In this document: piece by piece, positions 49,568-58,887 of the stretch
Numbering within the stretch: the stretch's first letter is position 1
How the letters are laid out: each line of letters opens with the position of its first letter
The notes under the pieces: generated by a model
What the model saw: only the letters and a program-made list of their open reading frames with translations
Databases searched by the model: none
What the model was told of the DNA's origin: nothing
Program-made: the position numbers and the translations under genes
Assembly (NCBI RefSeq): GCF_001552175.1
Contig: NZ_BCQR01000025.1
Coordinates: 1-64,000, forward strand
Length of the DNA stretch: 64,000 bases
Reading direction: 5' to 3'
DNA from: Actinomadura kijaniata NBRC 14229
GTDB taxonomy: Bacteria; Actinomycetota; Actinomycetes; Streptosporangiales; Streptosporangiaceae

Positions 49568-50940
49568 CCACCACCCTCGAACCCCCGGACTCCGCCGCGA
49601 CCGCCCCCGAACCTCCCCGGGGCGGGGTGCTGGCGGGAAGGTTCCGCGCGCCCACGATCGGCATCGTGATGCTGGTGACGCTGCTGGCGTTCGAGGCCAT
49701 GGCGGTCGGCACCGCCATGCCGGTCGTCGCCCGCGACCTGAACGGCCTGGCGCTGTACGCCTGGGGCTTCTCCGCGACGCTGATCGCCAGCCTGCTCGCC
49801 ACCGTGCTGTCGGGCGGCTGGGTGGACCGTTCCGGACCGGCCCGGCCCCTGCTGGCGGGCCTGGTGACGTTCGTGGCGGGACTGCTGGCGTCGGGCCTGG
49901 CCCCGACGATGTGGCTGTTCGTGGCGGGCCGGGCCGTGCAGGGCATCGGCAGCGGCCTGTCGATGGTCGCGCTGTACGTGGTGATCGCGCGGGTGTACCC
50001 CGAGACGCTGCGGCCCCGCGTGTTCGCGGCGCTGTCGGCGGCGTGGGTGCTGCCGTCGCTGATCGGCCCGGCGGTCGGCGGCGCCATCGCCGAGCACGCG
50101 GGCTGGCGCTGGGTGTTCCTCGGGCTGATCCCGCTGGTCGTCCCGGCGGCGGCGCTGCTGGTCCCGGCCATGCGCGACCTGCGGGCCGCCGGACGGGCCA
50201 CCCCGACGAGCCCGGTGCGCTACCTGGCGGCCGTCACGCTGGCCGCCGGCGCGGGCGCGCTGCTGTACGTGCTGGACCACCCCACCTGGGTGCTGGTCCC
50301 GGTCGCGGCCGCCGCCGTGGCGGGCCTGGCGTTCGGGCTGACCCGGCTGCTGCCCGCCGGAACGGCGCGGCTGGGCCGCGGCCTGCCCAGCATCGTCGCG
50401 ACGCGCGGGATGCTGTCGGGCGCGTTCTTCGGCATGGACGTGTTCATCCCGCTCGCCCTGACCAGGATGCACCACTTCTCCCCCACCCAGGCGGGGGTCA
50501 CGCTGACCGTCGGCGCGCTCGGCTGGTCGGTCGCCTCGCAGGTCCAGGGCCGGTCCCGGCGGTCCCGCGCGTTCTTCGTGCGGCTCGGCGCGGTGCTGGT
50601 CACCGCCGGGATCGTCGGCGTGACGCTCGCGCTCCAGGTGAACGGCTGGGCCGCCGCGCCCGCCTGGATCCTCGGCGGCGCGGGCATGGGCTTCGCCATC
50701 TCCAGCCTCTCGGTGCTGACGCTCGACCAGTCCGCCGAGCAGGAGCAGGGCGCCAACTCCTCCGCCCTGCAGATCAGCGACACCCTCGGCTCGTCCCTGG
50801 TCGTCGGCGTCGCCGGAGCCCTGGTCACCGGGCTGGGCACCGACCGGCTGGAACTCGGCCTGGTCGTCGCCGGAGCCCTGTTCGCGGCCATCGCCGCACT
50901 CGGAATCGTCGCGGCCCTCCGCCTGGAGACCCGCCCCTGA
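49564..50940 (+). CDS. MFS transporter
   Basis: 458 residues, about twelve to fourteen membrane helices. The N-terminal half has ARDLNGLALYAWGFSATLIASLLATVLSGGWVDRSGP and the MFS loop motif; AGRAVQGIGSGLSMVALYVVIARVYPETLRPRVFAALSAAWVLPSLIGPAVGGAIAEHAGWRWVF is typical of DHA-type drug/H+ antiporters. It overlaps the SDR gene, so both are made together. Confidence 0.92.
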   Translation: MTTTLEPPDSAATAPEPPRGGVLAGRFRAPTIGIVMLVTLLAFEAMAVGTAMPVVARDLNGLALYAWGFSATLIASLLATVLSGGWVDRSGPARPLLAGLVTFVAGLLASGLAPTMWLFVAGRAVQGIGSGLSMVALYVVIARVYPETLRPRVFAALSAAWVLPSLIGPAVGGAIAEHAGWRWVFLGLIPLVVPAAALLVPAMRDLRAAGRATPTSPVRYLAAVTLAAGAGALLYVLDHPTWVLVPVAAAAVAGLAFGLTRLLPAGTARLGRGLPSIVATRGMLSGAFFGMDVFIPLALTRMHHFSPTQAGVTLTVGALGWSVASQVQGRSRRSRAFFVRLGAVLVTAGIVGVTLALQVNGWAAAPAWILGGAGMGFAISSLSVLTLDQSAEQEQGANSSALQISDTLGSSLVVGVAGALVTGLGTDRLELGLVVAGALFAAIAALGIVAALRLETRP

Positions 50941-50956
50941 CAGGAGACCCGATGTC

Positions 50957-51979
50957 ATGAACGTGCTCCTCGACTTCGAACTGCCCGCCTCCCTGGAGGC
51001 CCACGAGCCTCCCGAGGCCCGCGGCCGCGCCCGCGACGGCGTGCGGCTGCTGGTCGGCCGCCGGGCCGACGGGCAGGTGAGCCACCACGGGTTCGGTGAC
51101 CTGCCGGACCTGCTGTCGCCCGGTGACCTGCTCGTGGTGAACACCTCCGCGACGCTGCCCGCCGCGGTCCGCCTCGACCGGATCGCCGTCCACTTCTCCA
51201 CCCCGCTGCCCGGCGGCGACGACCGGACCTGGCTGGTGGAGCTGCGGCGGCGGGCCGGCAAGGGCAGCGAGCCCTACCGGGGCGGCTCCCCCGGCGAGTG
51301 GATCCCGATGCCGGGCGGGGCGACGCTGACGCTGGCCGCCCGGCACACCGGACGGCTGTGGCGGGCGCGGCTGAGCACCGACGTCGTCCCGTACCTGCGG
51401 CGGCACGGCGTTCCCATCCGGTACGGGTACGTGCGGCGGGACTGGCCGACCGCGGCGTACCAGACGGCGTTCGCGTCCGACCGGTCGACCGGCAGCGCCG
51501 AGATGCCGAGCGCGGGACGGCCGTTCACGCCCGAGCTGGTCACGCGGCTGGTGTCCCGGGGAGTGCTGATCACTCCCGTCACGCTGCACACCGGCGTCGC
51601 CTCGCCCGAGGCGCACGAGCCCCCCTACCCCGAGCGCTACGAGGTGCCCGAGGCCACGGCCGCGCTGGTCGGGCACGTCCGGGGCCGCGGCGGACGCGTG
51701 ATCGCGGTCGGCACCACCGTCGTGCGGGCGCTGGAGACGGCGTTCGACGGCGAACGCGTGCGGGCCTCGCGCGGCTGGACCGAGCACGTCGTCACCCCCG
51801 AACGCGGCGTCCACACCGTGGACGGGCTGCTCACCGGCCTGCACGAGCCGAGGTCGTCGCACCTGATGATGCTGTCGGCGATCGCCGGATCGGACCTGCT
51901 CTCCGACGTGTACGCGGCGGCGCTCGCCGAGGGCTACCTCTGGCACGAGTTCGGGGACATGAACCTTCTCGTGCCGTGA
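50957..51979 (+). CDS. queA: QueA-like S-adenosylmethionine:tRNA ribosyltransferase-isomerase
   Basis: 340 residues. Family motifs are DLPDLLSPGDLLVVNTSATLPA, RYGYVRRDWPTAAYQTAFASDRSTGSAEMPSAGRPFT and GVLITPVTLHTGVASPEAHEPPYPERYEVPEATA, ending with the strongly conserved GLHEPRSSHLMMLSAIAG. QueA forms epoxyqueuosine from preQ1-tRNA and SAM. No other queuosine genes (tgt, queG) are visible here, and this group of actinobacteria usually lacks Q; a divergent function is therefore possible. It follows the MFS gene by 16 bp. Confidence 0.88.
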   Translation: MNVLLDFELPASLEAHEPPEARGRARDGVRLLVGRRADGQVSHHGFGDLPDLLSPGDLLVVNTSATLPAAVRLDRIAVHFSTPLPGGDDRTWLVELRRRAGKGSEPYRGGSPGEWIPMPGGATLTLAARHTGRLWRARLSTDVVPYLRRHGVPIRYGYVRRDWPTAAYQTAFASDRSTGSAEMPSAGRPFTPELVTRLVSRGVLITPVTLHTGVASPEAHEPPYPERYEVPEATAALVGHVRGRGGRVIAVGTTVVRALETAFDGERVRASRGWTEHVVTPERGVHTVDGLLTGLHEPRSSHLMMLSAIAGSDLLSDVYAAALAEGYLWHEFGDMNLLVP

Positions 51980-52031
51980 GGGCGTCCCGGATGGTGGACG
52001 TCACACACGCCGCCGCCGACGGACCGGTACC

Positions 52032-53255
52032 GTGGTGAGCAGCATGGACGGCTCACCACAGCGCACGCTGCTCATCACGCTCACCGGCCGCGACCGCCCC
52101 GGGGTGACGTCGCGTCTGTTCACCACGCTGGCCGAGTTCCCGCTGACCGTCGTCGACGTCGAGCAGGTCGTCATCCGCGGCCGCCTCGTCCTCGGCGTCC
52201 TGGTCGCCTACGACGGCGGCGCCGACATCGGGCAGGTGTGGCAGGCCGCCGAACGCGTCGCCACCGACCTCGACATGGAGGTCGAGCTGTCCACCGGCCG
52301 CGACAAGTCGGTGCCGCGCCGCCGGGGACGCCTGCACGTCACCGTGCTCGGCGCGCCGCTGAAGCCCGCCGCCATGGCCGGGATCGCGGGCCGGATCGCC
52401 GCCAACGGCGCCAACATCGACCGCATCGAGCGCCTCGCGCACTACCCCGTCACCTGCATCGAGATGGACGTGTCGGGGGCCGACCCCGAGGGGCTGCGGG
52501 CCGCGCTCGCCGTGGAGGCCGCCGAGCGGCAGGTGGACGTGGCCGTCCAGCCGGGCGGGCTGCACCGCCGCGCCAAGCGCCTGATCGTGATGGACGTCGA
52601 CTCGACCCTGATCCAGGGCGAGGTCATCGAGCTGCTCGCCGAGCACGCCGGGTGCCTGGACGAGGTCGCCAAGGTCACCGAGGCCGCCATGCGCGGCGAG
52701 CTCGACTTCGAGGGGTCGCTGCGCGAGCGCGTCGCCCTGCTGGCCGGGCTCGACGCCGCCGCGATCGACGACGTCCGCCGGAAGGTGCGCCTGGCGTCCG
52801 GGGCGCGCACGATGGTGCGGACGCTCAAGCGGCTGGACTACAAGTTCGCGATCGTCAGCGGCGGGTTCACGCAGGTCACCGACGCGCTGGTGGAGGACCT
52901 GGGGATCGACTACTCGGCCGCCAACACGCTGGAGATCGCGAACGGCAAGCTCACCGGCCGCGTCGTCGGGCCCGTGATCGACCGCGCCGGGAAGGCCACC
53001 GCGCTGGAGCGGTTCGCCCGCGAGGCGGGCATCCCGGTCAGCCAGACCGTCGCGATCGGCGACGGCGCCAACGACCTGGACATGCTCCAGGCCGCCGGGC
53101 TCGGCATCGCCTACAACGCCAAGCCCGTCGTCCGGCAGGCCGCCGACACCGCCGTGAACGTCCCCTACCTCGACACGATCCTGTTCCTGCTGGGGATCTC
53201 CCGGGAGGAGATCGAAGCGGCCGACGCCGCCGACCCGGGCACTCCCGCCGACTGA
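52032..53255 (+). CDS. serB: Phosphoserine phosphatase SerB with ACT domains
   Basis: 407 residues (GTG at 52035 or ATG at 52044 are alternative starts; a TACCGT box lies just upstream). Two N-terminal ACT domains (LLITLTGRDRPGVTSRLFTTLAEF, HVTVLGAPLKPAAMAGIAGRIAANGANIDRIERLA) are followed by the HAD phosphatase (VMDVDSTLIQGEVIELLAEHAG with Asp nucleophile, FAIVSGGFTQV, AIGDGANDLDMLQAAGLGIAYNAKPVV). It makes serine by dephosphorylating phosphoserine; the ACT domains give feedback control. Similar to mycobacterial SerB2. Confidence 0.95.
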   Translation: MVSSMDGSPQRTLLITLTGRDRPGVTSRLFTTLAEFPLTVVDVEQVVIRGRLVLGVLVAYDGGADIGQVWQAAERVATDLDMEVELSTGRDKSVPRRRGRLHVTVLGAPLKPAAMAGIAGRIAANGANIDRIERLAHYPVTCIEMDVSGADPEGLRAALAVEAAERQVDVAVQPGGLHRRAKRLIVMDVDSTLIQGEVIELLAEHAGCLDEVAKVTEAAMRGELDFEGSLRERVALLAGLDAAAIDDVRRKVRLASGARTMVRTLKRLDYKFAIVSGGFTQVTDALVEDLGIDYSAANTLEIANGKLTGRVVGPVIDRAGKATALERFAREAGIPVSQTVAIGDGANDLDMLQAAGLGIAYNAKPVVRQAADTAVNVPYLDTILFLLGISREEIEAADAADPGTPAD

Positions 53256-53311
53256 TGCCGCCCGTGCCCCGATGTGATCGTTCCGGCTGATCGCGGGGTA
53301 AGGGGGGAGAC

Positions 53312-55576
53312 GTGGCGTTCGAGGGGTTCCGGGAGAGTCTGGCCCGGATCGAGGGGCGGGCCGCCCCGTTCTACGGGCTGGCCGCCGCGCTCGCGATGGC
53401 CGTTCCGCTGCTGGCCGGGGCCGCCACCGGACACGCCGCCCAGGGGGCGATGATCGCGCTGGGGGCGTACCTGGTGGCGCTGCGCGCCCCCGAGGGCCCC
53501 TACGGCCACCGCGCCCGCAACCTGGCCAGCGCCGTGCTCGTCGTCGCCGCCGGGGCGACGGTCGGCGGGCACCTGGCCGGGCACACCTGGCTGGCGGTGC
53601 TGGTGGTGCCGCCGATCGTGGCGCTCGGCAGCATGATCACTTGGATCGGTCCCACGGCGGCGCTGGCGGTGCTGCTGACGGCCGTCCGGCCGCCCACCCA
53701 CGACGTCGTCTACAACGGCTTCCTGGAGCTGCTCGGCGGGCTGCTGGCCAGCCTGCTGCTGCTCGCGCCGTGGCCCGCGCGGCGGCTGCGGCCCCTGCGG
53801 GCGGCGCTGGCGGAGGCGGCCGACGCCGTCGCCGAGGCCCTGGACGCGGTCGCCCAGGAGATCGGGACGTCCGACACCTCCGCGCTGGACGCCGTGGACA
53901 TCACCGACCCCGACCTGGCGGCGGTGACCCGCGTGCCGGTCTGGGAGGAACGGCGGCGCGCCGCGTCGCGGGCGATCGGGGCGGCCCGCACCACCGTGGG
54001 CTTCTACCGCGCGGGCCGCAACCGGGAGGAGCCGTCCCGCCCCGAACGTCTCATCGACGCCCTCGCGCGGATCATGCACGAGACGGTGGCGCTGCGGACG
54101 CTGGTCGAGGCGGCGGGCCGCCGCCCGCCGGACCGCGAGTGGGAGATGGAGGCGCGGGTCGCCGTGGCCGCGCTCGCCGCCCGCGTCCGGCTGCTGGCCG
54201 GGGCGGTCGCCCGCCCCGGCGACGCGCCGCTGGGCTCGATGGAGTCGATGGCGGTGCGGCGGCTGGCCCGCCAGTCCGAGAAGATCCGCCGCGCCGGGCT
54301 GGCCGGGGACGAGGACCTGGTGGCGGCCGCGCTGATCGGGCAGGTCCGGCGGTCCATCGACCGGATCGCGGGCTCGGTGGACGCGGCCCGCCGGATCGTC
54401 GCGGGCGGCGTCCGCATCGGCGTCGGCCCGCCCCGCCGACTGCCCGCCCCGCACCCGGTGTCGGCGTGGGACCGGATGGGACGGGCGGTGCGGACCCGTT
54501 CCCCCGGCTTCCGGCAGGTCACCCGGGTGGGGCTGACGGTCGCGGTGGCGATGGCGCTGGCCGCCGCGCTGAGGCTGCCGCACGGCCACTGGATGTCGCT
54601 GACGGTGATGATGTGCCTGCGCGGCACCTACGGCGAGACCGTGACGCGCCTGACGCAGCGGATCGTCGGCACGGCCGTGGGGTCGATCGTCGCCGCGGTG
54701 CTGCTGGCGCTGGCCCCGAACCAGACGACGGCCGCGTTGATCCTGTTCGGCTTCGCCCTGCTGGGCTTCACGATGCGGCCGGTGAACTTCGCCTACTGGG
54801 CGCTGTTCGGCACTCCGCTGGCGATGATGCTGCTGGACTTCTCGACGCCCTCGGACTGGACGGCGGCCGGGGAGCGGATCGCGCTGACGCTGGCGGGCGG
54901 GGGGCTGGCGTTCCTGGCGGTCCGCCTCCTGTGGCCGACGGGCCACGCCGAGCGCCTGCCCGTCCAGCTGGGCAGGATGCTGACGGCCCACGCGGACCTG
55001 GCGCGTTCGGCGGCCGAGGTCGTGGAGGGCGAACGCGAGACCCTGCCCCACGACCGGCTGGTCGCCGCCGAGCAGGCGGCCGAGACGGTGTCGGAGACCC
55101 GCACCCGCCTGGCCGACGAACGCGTCCCCGACACCGAGCGGATCTCCCGGCTGCGGTCGACGGTGGCCGCCGCCCACCGCGTCCGCGACCACCTGATCGC
55201 GGTGGGCCGGATGGCGCGCGAGCAGTCGGTCGACGCGGGCCCGATCCCGGAGATCCTGGACCGCATCGCCGACCGCCTGGAGGAGGCGGCCGACGAGATC
55301 GAGGAGTCGGGGGACCTGAGCGGCGCCCCCGAGGCCCCGACCCCGGCCGAACGCCTGGACGAGGAGTTCGCCGACCTGGACGACCACCTGTCCTCGCTGG
55401 CCAAGCGCCGCCGCGCGGAGGTGGCGGCGGGCGTGGGCACCGACGAGTTCACGCCGCTGCGCCACGCGCTGCTCCAGGTCTCGGGAACGCGCTACGCGGT
55501 CCGCGCCCTGCGCCGCGACACCGAAGAGATGATCGACACCGCCGCCCACTCCACCCGGACCCCCGCGAGCCGGTGA
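53312..55576 (+). CDS. FUSC-family (aromatic acid exporter-like) membrane protein
   Basis: 754 residues. Two membrane blocks of about five helices each (LAAALAMAVPLLAGAATGHAAQGAMIALGAYLVAL and VTRVGLTVAVAMALAAALRLPHGHWMSLTVMMCLRGTYGETVTRLTQRIVGTAVGSIVAAVLLALAPNQTTAALI) are separated and followed by long cytoplasmic helical domains rich in Glu/Arg. This is the fusaric-acid resistance (FUSC) plan, as in AaeB and plant ALMT-like proteins. The substrate is unknown. GTG start. Confidence 0.88.
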   Translation: MAFEGFRESLARIEGRAAPFYGLAAALAMAVPLLAGAATGHAAQGAMIALGAYLVALRAPEGPYGHRARNLASAVLVVAAGATVGGHLAGHTWLAVLVVPPIVALGSMITWIGPTAALAVLLTAVRPPTHDVVYNGFLELLGGLLASLLLLAPWPARRLRPLRAALAEAADAVAEALDAVAQEIGTSDTSALDAVDITDPDLAAVTRVPVWEERRRAASRAIGAARTTVGFYRAGRNREEPSRPERLIDALARIMHETVALRTLVEAAGRRPPDREWEMEARVAVAALAARVRLLAGAVARPGDAPLGSMESMAVRRLARQSEKIRRAGLAGDEDLVAAALIGQVRRSIDRIAGSVDAARRIVAGGVRIGVGPPRRLPAPHPVSAWDRMGRAVRTRSPGFRQVTRVGLTVAVAMALAAALRLPHGHWMSLTVMMCLRGTYGETVTRLTQRIVGTAVGSIVAAVLLALAPNQTTAALILFGFALLGFTMRPVNFAYWALFGTPLAMMLLDFSTPSDWTAAGERIALTLAGGGLAFLAVRLLWPTGHAERLPVQLGRMLTAHADLARSAAEVVEGERETLPHDRLVAAEQAAETVSETRTRLADERVPDTERISRLRSTVAAAHRVRDHLIAVGRMAREQSVDAGPIPEILDRIADRLEEAADEIEESGDLSGAPEAPTPAERLDEEFADLDDHLSSLAKRRRAEVAAGVGTDEFTPLRHALLQVSGTRYAVRALRRDTEEMIDTAAHSTRTPASR

Positions 55577-55586
55577 CCCGACGGGG

Positions 55587-56057
55587 TCAGGCGGACCTGG
55601 GAGTGCGGTAGGTCGTCAGGGTTCCCGCGCCTCGGCGGAGGTCCGTCCAGGGGGCCGGGAGGTCGATGACCGCCAGGGCGCAGGTCGGGAACTCCTGCGG
55701 GGCCTCGGCCGTGAGGTCGTGGACCACCTGGTGCATGGACGGGTTGTGGCCCACCACCAGCAGCGTCCCCACCGCGTCGTCGGCCTGGCGGGCCAGGTCC
55801 AGGACGACGTCCGGGTCGTTGTCGTAGAGGGTCGGCTCGTACGACACGGGGGTCTTCAGGTCCAGCAGCGCGAACGTCTCGCGGGTGCGGGCCGCCGTCG
55901 AGACCAGGGCGCGGTCGGGGACCAGGTCGTGGGCGCGCAGCCAGTCGCCGGTCGCGGCCGCGTCGCGGCGGCCCCGGTCGGCCAGGGTGCGGTCGGAGTC
56001 GGGCAGCCCGAGGCCCGTGACGGCCTTGGCGTGGCGCAGCACGATGAGCGTCGGCAT
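55587..56057 (-). CDS. sixA: SixA-type histidine phosphatase
   Basis: 156 residues from ATG 56057. RHAKA at residues 7-11 carries the phospho-accepting His, with ADRGRRDAAATG, STAARTRETFALL and the second His in LLVVGHNPSMHQV. The short form matches SixA, a phosphohistidine phosphatase acting on His-containing phosphotransfer domains, though in actinobacteria the substrate is not established. TAGGGT 7 nt before the ATG with TTGAAA 19 nt further upstream predicts a leaderless promoter. Converges with the FUSC gene. Confidence 0.9.
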   Translation of the reverse strand: MPTLIVLRHAKAVTGLGLPDSDRTLADRGRRDAAATGDWLRAHDLVPDRALVSTAARTRETFALLDLKTPVSYEPTLYDNDPDVVLDLARQADDAVGTLLVVGHNPSMHQVVHDLTAEAPQEFPTCALAVIDLPAPWTDLRRGAGTLTTYRTPRSA

Positions 56058-56220
56058 GCCCGCCACCCTAGTCAGCCGGGCAGGGCCTGTTTCAACGTGG
56101 ACCCCGGCCACCCACGGGAGCGCGTCACCTGGCCTCCGGACCCGACGTCGCGCTCACCAAGACCTGGTGAGAAGCGAGCCCCCAGGGCGAGCGCCGTAGG
56201 CCAGGGCTTTGGAACACGAC

Positions 56221-56340
56221 CTAGTTCTTGGGGGACGCCGCGTACCCCAGGAGCATCAGCGCCACGAAGATGGCGATCATCGCGATCAGGATGATCGCGA
56301 AGCCCTTGGCCCCGGACACCGTCTTCTTCTCTCCGGTCAT
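56221..56340 (-). CDS. 39-aa membrane peptide next to hppA
   Basis: MTGEKKTVSGAKG then a membrane helix (FAIILIAMIAIFVALMLLGY) and a short tail SPKN. GGGGGAAAGCG lies upstream of the ATG. It sits directly downstream of the hppA terminator on the same strand and could be a small partner of the pyrophosphatase or another complex; this is inferred. The open frame continues to 56427, but that part has no protein character. Confidence 0.55.
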   Translation of the reverse strand: MTGEKKTVSGAKGFAIILIAMIAIFVALMLLGYAASPKN

Positions 56341-56400
56341 CGTCGCTTTCCCCCACAGGTCTGTACGCGGGCGTGGAGACATCCGCACCTCGTACAGCGT

Positions 56401-56434
56401 ACGACCGGTGCCCCGAGGTCGGGACACCGGTCGT
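56401..56434 (-). terminator. Terminator of hppA
   Basis: ACGACCGGTG pairs with CACCGGTCGT, and the interior CCCGA/TCGGG extends the stem to about 15 bp with a small mismatch. It lies 9 nt past the hppA stop. A CGTAC-AGC-GTACG palindrome (56391-56403) overlaps its distal side. Confidence 0.7.
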
Positions 56435-56442
56435 GGTTGAAC

Positions 56443-58887
56443 TCAGCGGGTCTCGGGCGGGGCCTCCCGTTCGGGCTTGGCGGTGCGGCCGTTCTCCGCC
56501 GGGAGCGGCTCCTCGGGCGCCGCGCCCGGGGTCGCGTCCGGCGCGCCGACGGCGGCGGGCGCGGGCGCGCCCTCGGTGGCCGGAGCGGAGCCGCCGCTGC
56601 CGATCGGGTCGGCGCGGCGCTTGGACACCACGATGGCCGCGACCACCACGGCGACCGCGACGACGGCGATGGCCACGCGCATCCACAGGTTGCCCGCGTA
56701 GGTCACCACGGCGTCGGCGATCAGCAGCGCGACCAGGTTCATCACCTTGATCAGCGGGTTGATCGCGGGTCCGGCGGTGTCCTTGAACGGGTCGCCGACC
56801 GTGTCCCCGATGACCGTGGCGGAGTGCGCCTCGCTGCCCTTGCCGCCGAGCTGCCCCTCCTCGACGAGCTTCTTGGCGTTGTCCCAGGCGCCGCCGGAGT
56901 TGGCGAGGAACACCGCCATCAGCACCCCGGCCGCGATCGCGCCGCCCAGGAACGCCCCCAGCGGCGCGTACCCGAGCGCGAACCCGACCGCCAGCGGCGT
57001 CATGATCGCCAGGAGCCCGGGGGTGGCCAGCTCGCGCTGCGCGTCGCGGGTGCAGATGTCCACCACGCGGGAGTAGTCGGGCTGCTGGCTGTAGTCCATG
57101 ATCCCGGGCTTGCTGCGGAACTGCTCGCGCACCTCCACCACGACCCGGCCCGCCGCCCGGCCGACCGCCATGATCGCCAGGCCGGAGAACAGGAACACCA
57201 CCGACGCGCCGACGATCAGGCCGATCAGCACGTTCGGGCTGTCGATCGAGAGGCTGAAGTTCCCGAACGTCCCGAGTGCGTCCCTGGCCTCCTGGTCGGC
57301 GTTCTGCAGCGCGCTCACCACCGTCGTCCGGAACGACCCGAACAGCGCGGTCGCCGCCAGCACCGCCGTGGCGATCGCGATGCCCTTGGTGATCGCCTTG
57401 GTGGTGTTGCCGACCGCGTCGAGGCGTTCCAGCACGGCGGCGGCCTCGCCCTGCACGTCGCCGGACATCTCGGCGATGCCCTGCGCGTTGTCCGACACCG
57501 GGCCGAAGGTGTCCATCGACACGATCACGCCGACGGTGGTGAGCAGCCCGGTCCCGGCCATCGCGACCGCGAACAGCGCGACCGTGGTGTTCCCGAAGCC
57601 CAGCAGGAACGCCCCGTACACCGCACCGGCGATCACCAGCGCCGTGTAGACCGCCGACTCCAGGCCGAGCGAGATGCCCGACAGGATGACGGTGGCGGGG
57701 CCGGTGCGGGCGCTGCCGGTGACCTCCTTGACGGGCTTGCGACTGGTCTCGGTGAAGTAGCCGGTGAGCAGCTGGATCGCGCTGGCCAGCACGATGCCGA
57801 TCAGCACCGCGCCGAACGCCACCCAGCGCGGGTCGGCGTCCAGGTCGCGGATCGCCGGGTCGGTGACGCCGGTGAGCTGGGCGAACGACGACGGCAGGTA
57901 CAGCAGCGCCGCGATCGCGACGAGCACGGCGGAGATGAGCGCCGACAGGAAGAAGCCCCGGTTGATCGCCGACATGCCGGAGCGGTCCTTGGCGCGCGGC
58001 GCGACCGCGAAGATCCCGATCACCGCCGTGATCACACCGATCATCGGGACGATCAGCGGGAACACCAGGCCCTCGGTCCCGAACGCCGCGGTGCCCAGGA
58101 TCAGCGCGGCGACCAGCATCACCGCGTAGGACTCGAACAGGTCGGCGGCCATCCCGGCGCAGTCGCCGACGTTGTCGCCGACGTTGTCGGCGATGGTGGC
58201 GGGGTTGCGCGGGTCGTCCTCCGGGATGCCCTTCTCGATCTTGCCGACGAGGTCGGCGCCGACGTCGGCGGCCTTGGTGAAGATGCCGCCGCCGACCCGC
58301 ATGAACATCGCCAGCAGCGCCGCTCCGAAGCCGAAGCCCTCCAGCACCTTCGGCGCGTCGCCCTGGTAGGCCAGCACCACCACCGCGGCCCCGAACAGGC
58401 CCAGGCCCACGGTGAACATCCCGGCCACGCCGCCGGTGCGGAACGCGATCCGCATCGCCTTTCGCTCGCCGTCCCGCTCGCGCGCGGCGGCGGCGACGCG
58501 CACGTTCCCGCGCACCGCCAGCCACATGCCGGTGAACCCGGTGACCGCCGAGAACGCCGCCCCGACGACGAAGAACACCGACCGGCCGATCCGTTCCCCC
58601 ATGGAGTCGGCGGGCAGCAGCAACAGCACCAGCGGGATCAGCACCACGAAGATCGCGACGGTGCGGAACTGGCGTTTCAGGTAGGCGAGCGCGCCGTCCT
58701 GCACCGCGCGCGCGATGTTCTGCATCTTCTCGGTGCCCTGACCGGCGGCCAGTACCTCGCGGACCAGGGCGGCGGCGACGGCGAGCGCCAGCAGGGCGAC
58801 CACCGCGACGATGACGACCAGGGTCAGGTCGCCGCCACCGAGATCCACTTGCGCGCCGGCCGGGCTCGACAGGGGAAGCCCAGACAT
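56443..58887 (-). CDS. hppA: Membrane H+-translocating pyrophosphatase, K+-independent type
   Basis: 814 residues with about 16 membrane helices. The pyrophosphate-binding motifs are complete: DVGADLVGKIEKGIPEDDPRNPATIADNVGDNVGD, EMSGDVQGEAAAVLERLDAVGNTTKAITKG, and the late GDTVGDPFKDTAGPAINPLIKVMN. The sequence GNTTKAITKG has Lys where K+-dependent enzymes have Ala, so it should be the K+-independent, proton-pumping class. The last about 60 residues are a Pro/Ala/Glu-rich extension. hppA lies in the same place in the Streptomyces bldG locus. Confidence 0.95.
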   Translation of the reverse strand: MSGLPLSSPAGAQVDLGGGDLTLVVIVAVVALLALAVAAALVREVLAAGQGTEKMQNIARAVQDGALAYLKRQFRTVAIFVVLIPLVLLLLPADSMGERIGRSVFFVVGAAFSAVTGFTGMWLAVRGNVRVAAAARERDGERKAMRIAFRTGGVAGMFTVGLGLFGAAVVVLAYQGDAPKVLEGFGFGAALLAMFMRVGGGIFTKAADVGADLVGKIEKGIPEDDPRNPATIADNVGDNVGDCAGMAADLFESYAVMLVAALILGTAAFGTEGLVFPLIVPMIGVITAVIGIFAVAPRAKDRSGMSAINRGFFLSALISAVLVAIAALLYLPSSFAQLTGVTDPAIRDLDADPRWVAFGAVLIGIVLASAIQLLTGYFTETSRKPVKEVTGSARTGPATVILSGISLGLESAVYTALVIAGAVYGAFLLGFGNTTVALFAVAMAGTGLLTTVGVIVSMDTFGPVSDNAQGIAEMSGDVQGEAAAVLERLDAVGNTTKAITKGIAIATAVLAATALFGSFRTTVVSALQNADQEARDALGTFGNFSLSIDSPNVLIGLIVGASVVFLFSGLAIMAVGRAAGRVVVEVREQFRSKPGIMDYSQQPDYSRVVDICTRDAQRELATPGLLAIMTPLAVGFALGYAPLGAFLGGAIAAGVLMAVFLANSGGAWDNAKKLVEEGQLGGKGSEAHSATVIGDTVGDPFKDTAGPAINPLIKVMNLVALLIADAVVTYAGNLWMRVAIAVVAVAVVVAAIVVSKRRADPIGSGGSAPATEGAPAPAAVGAPDATPGAAPEEPLPAENGRTAKPEREAPPETR

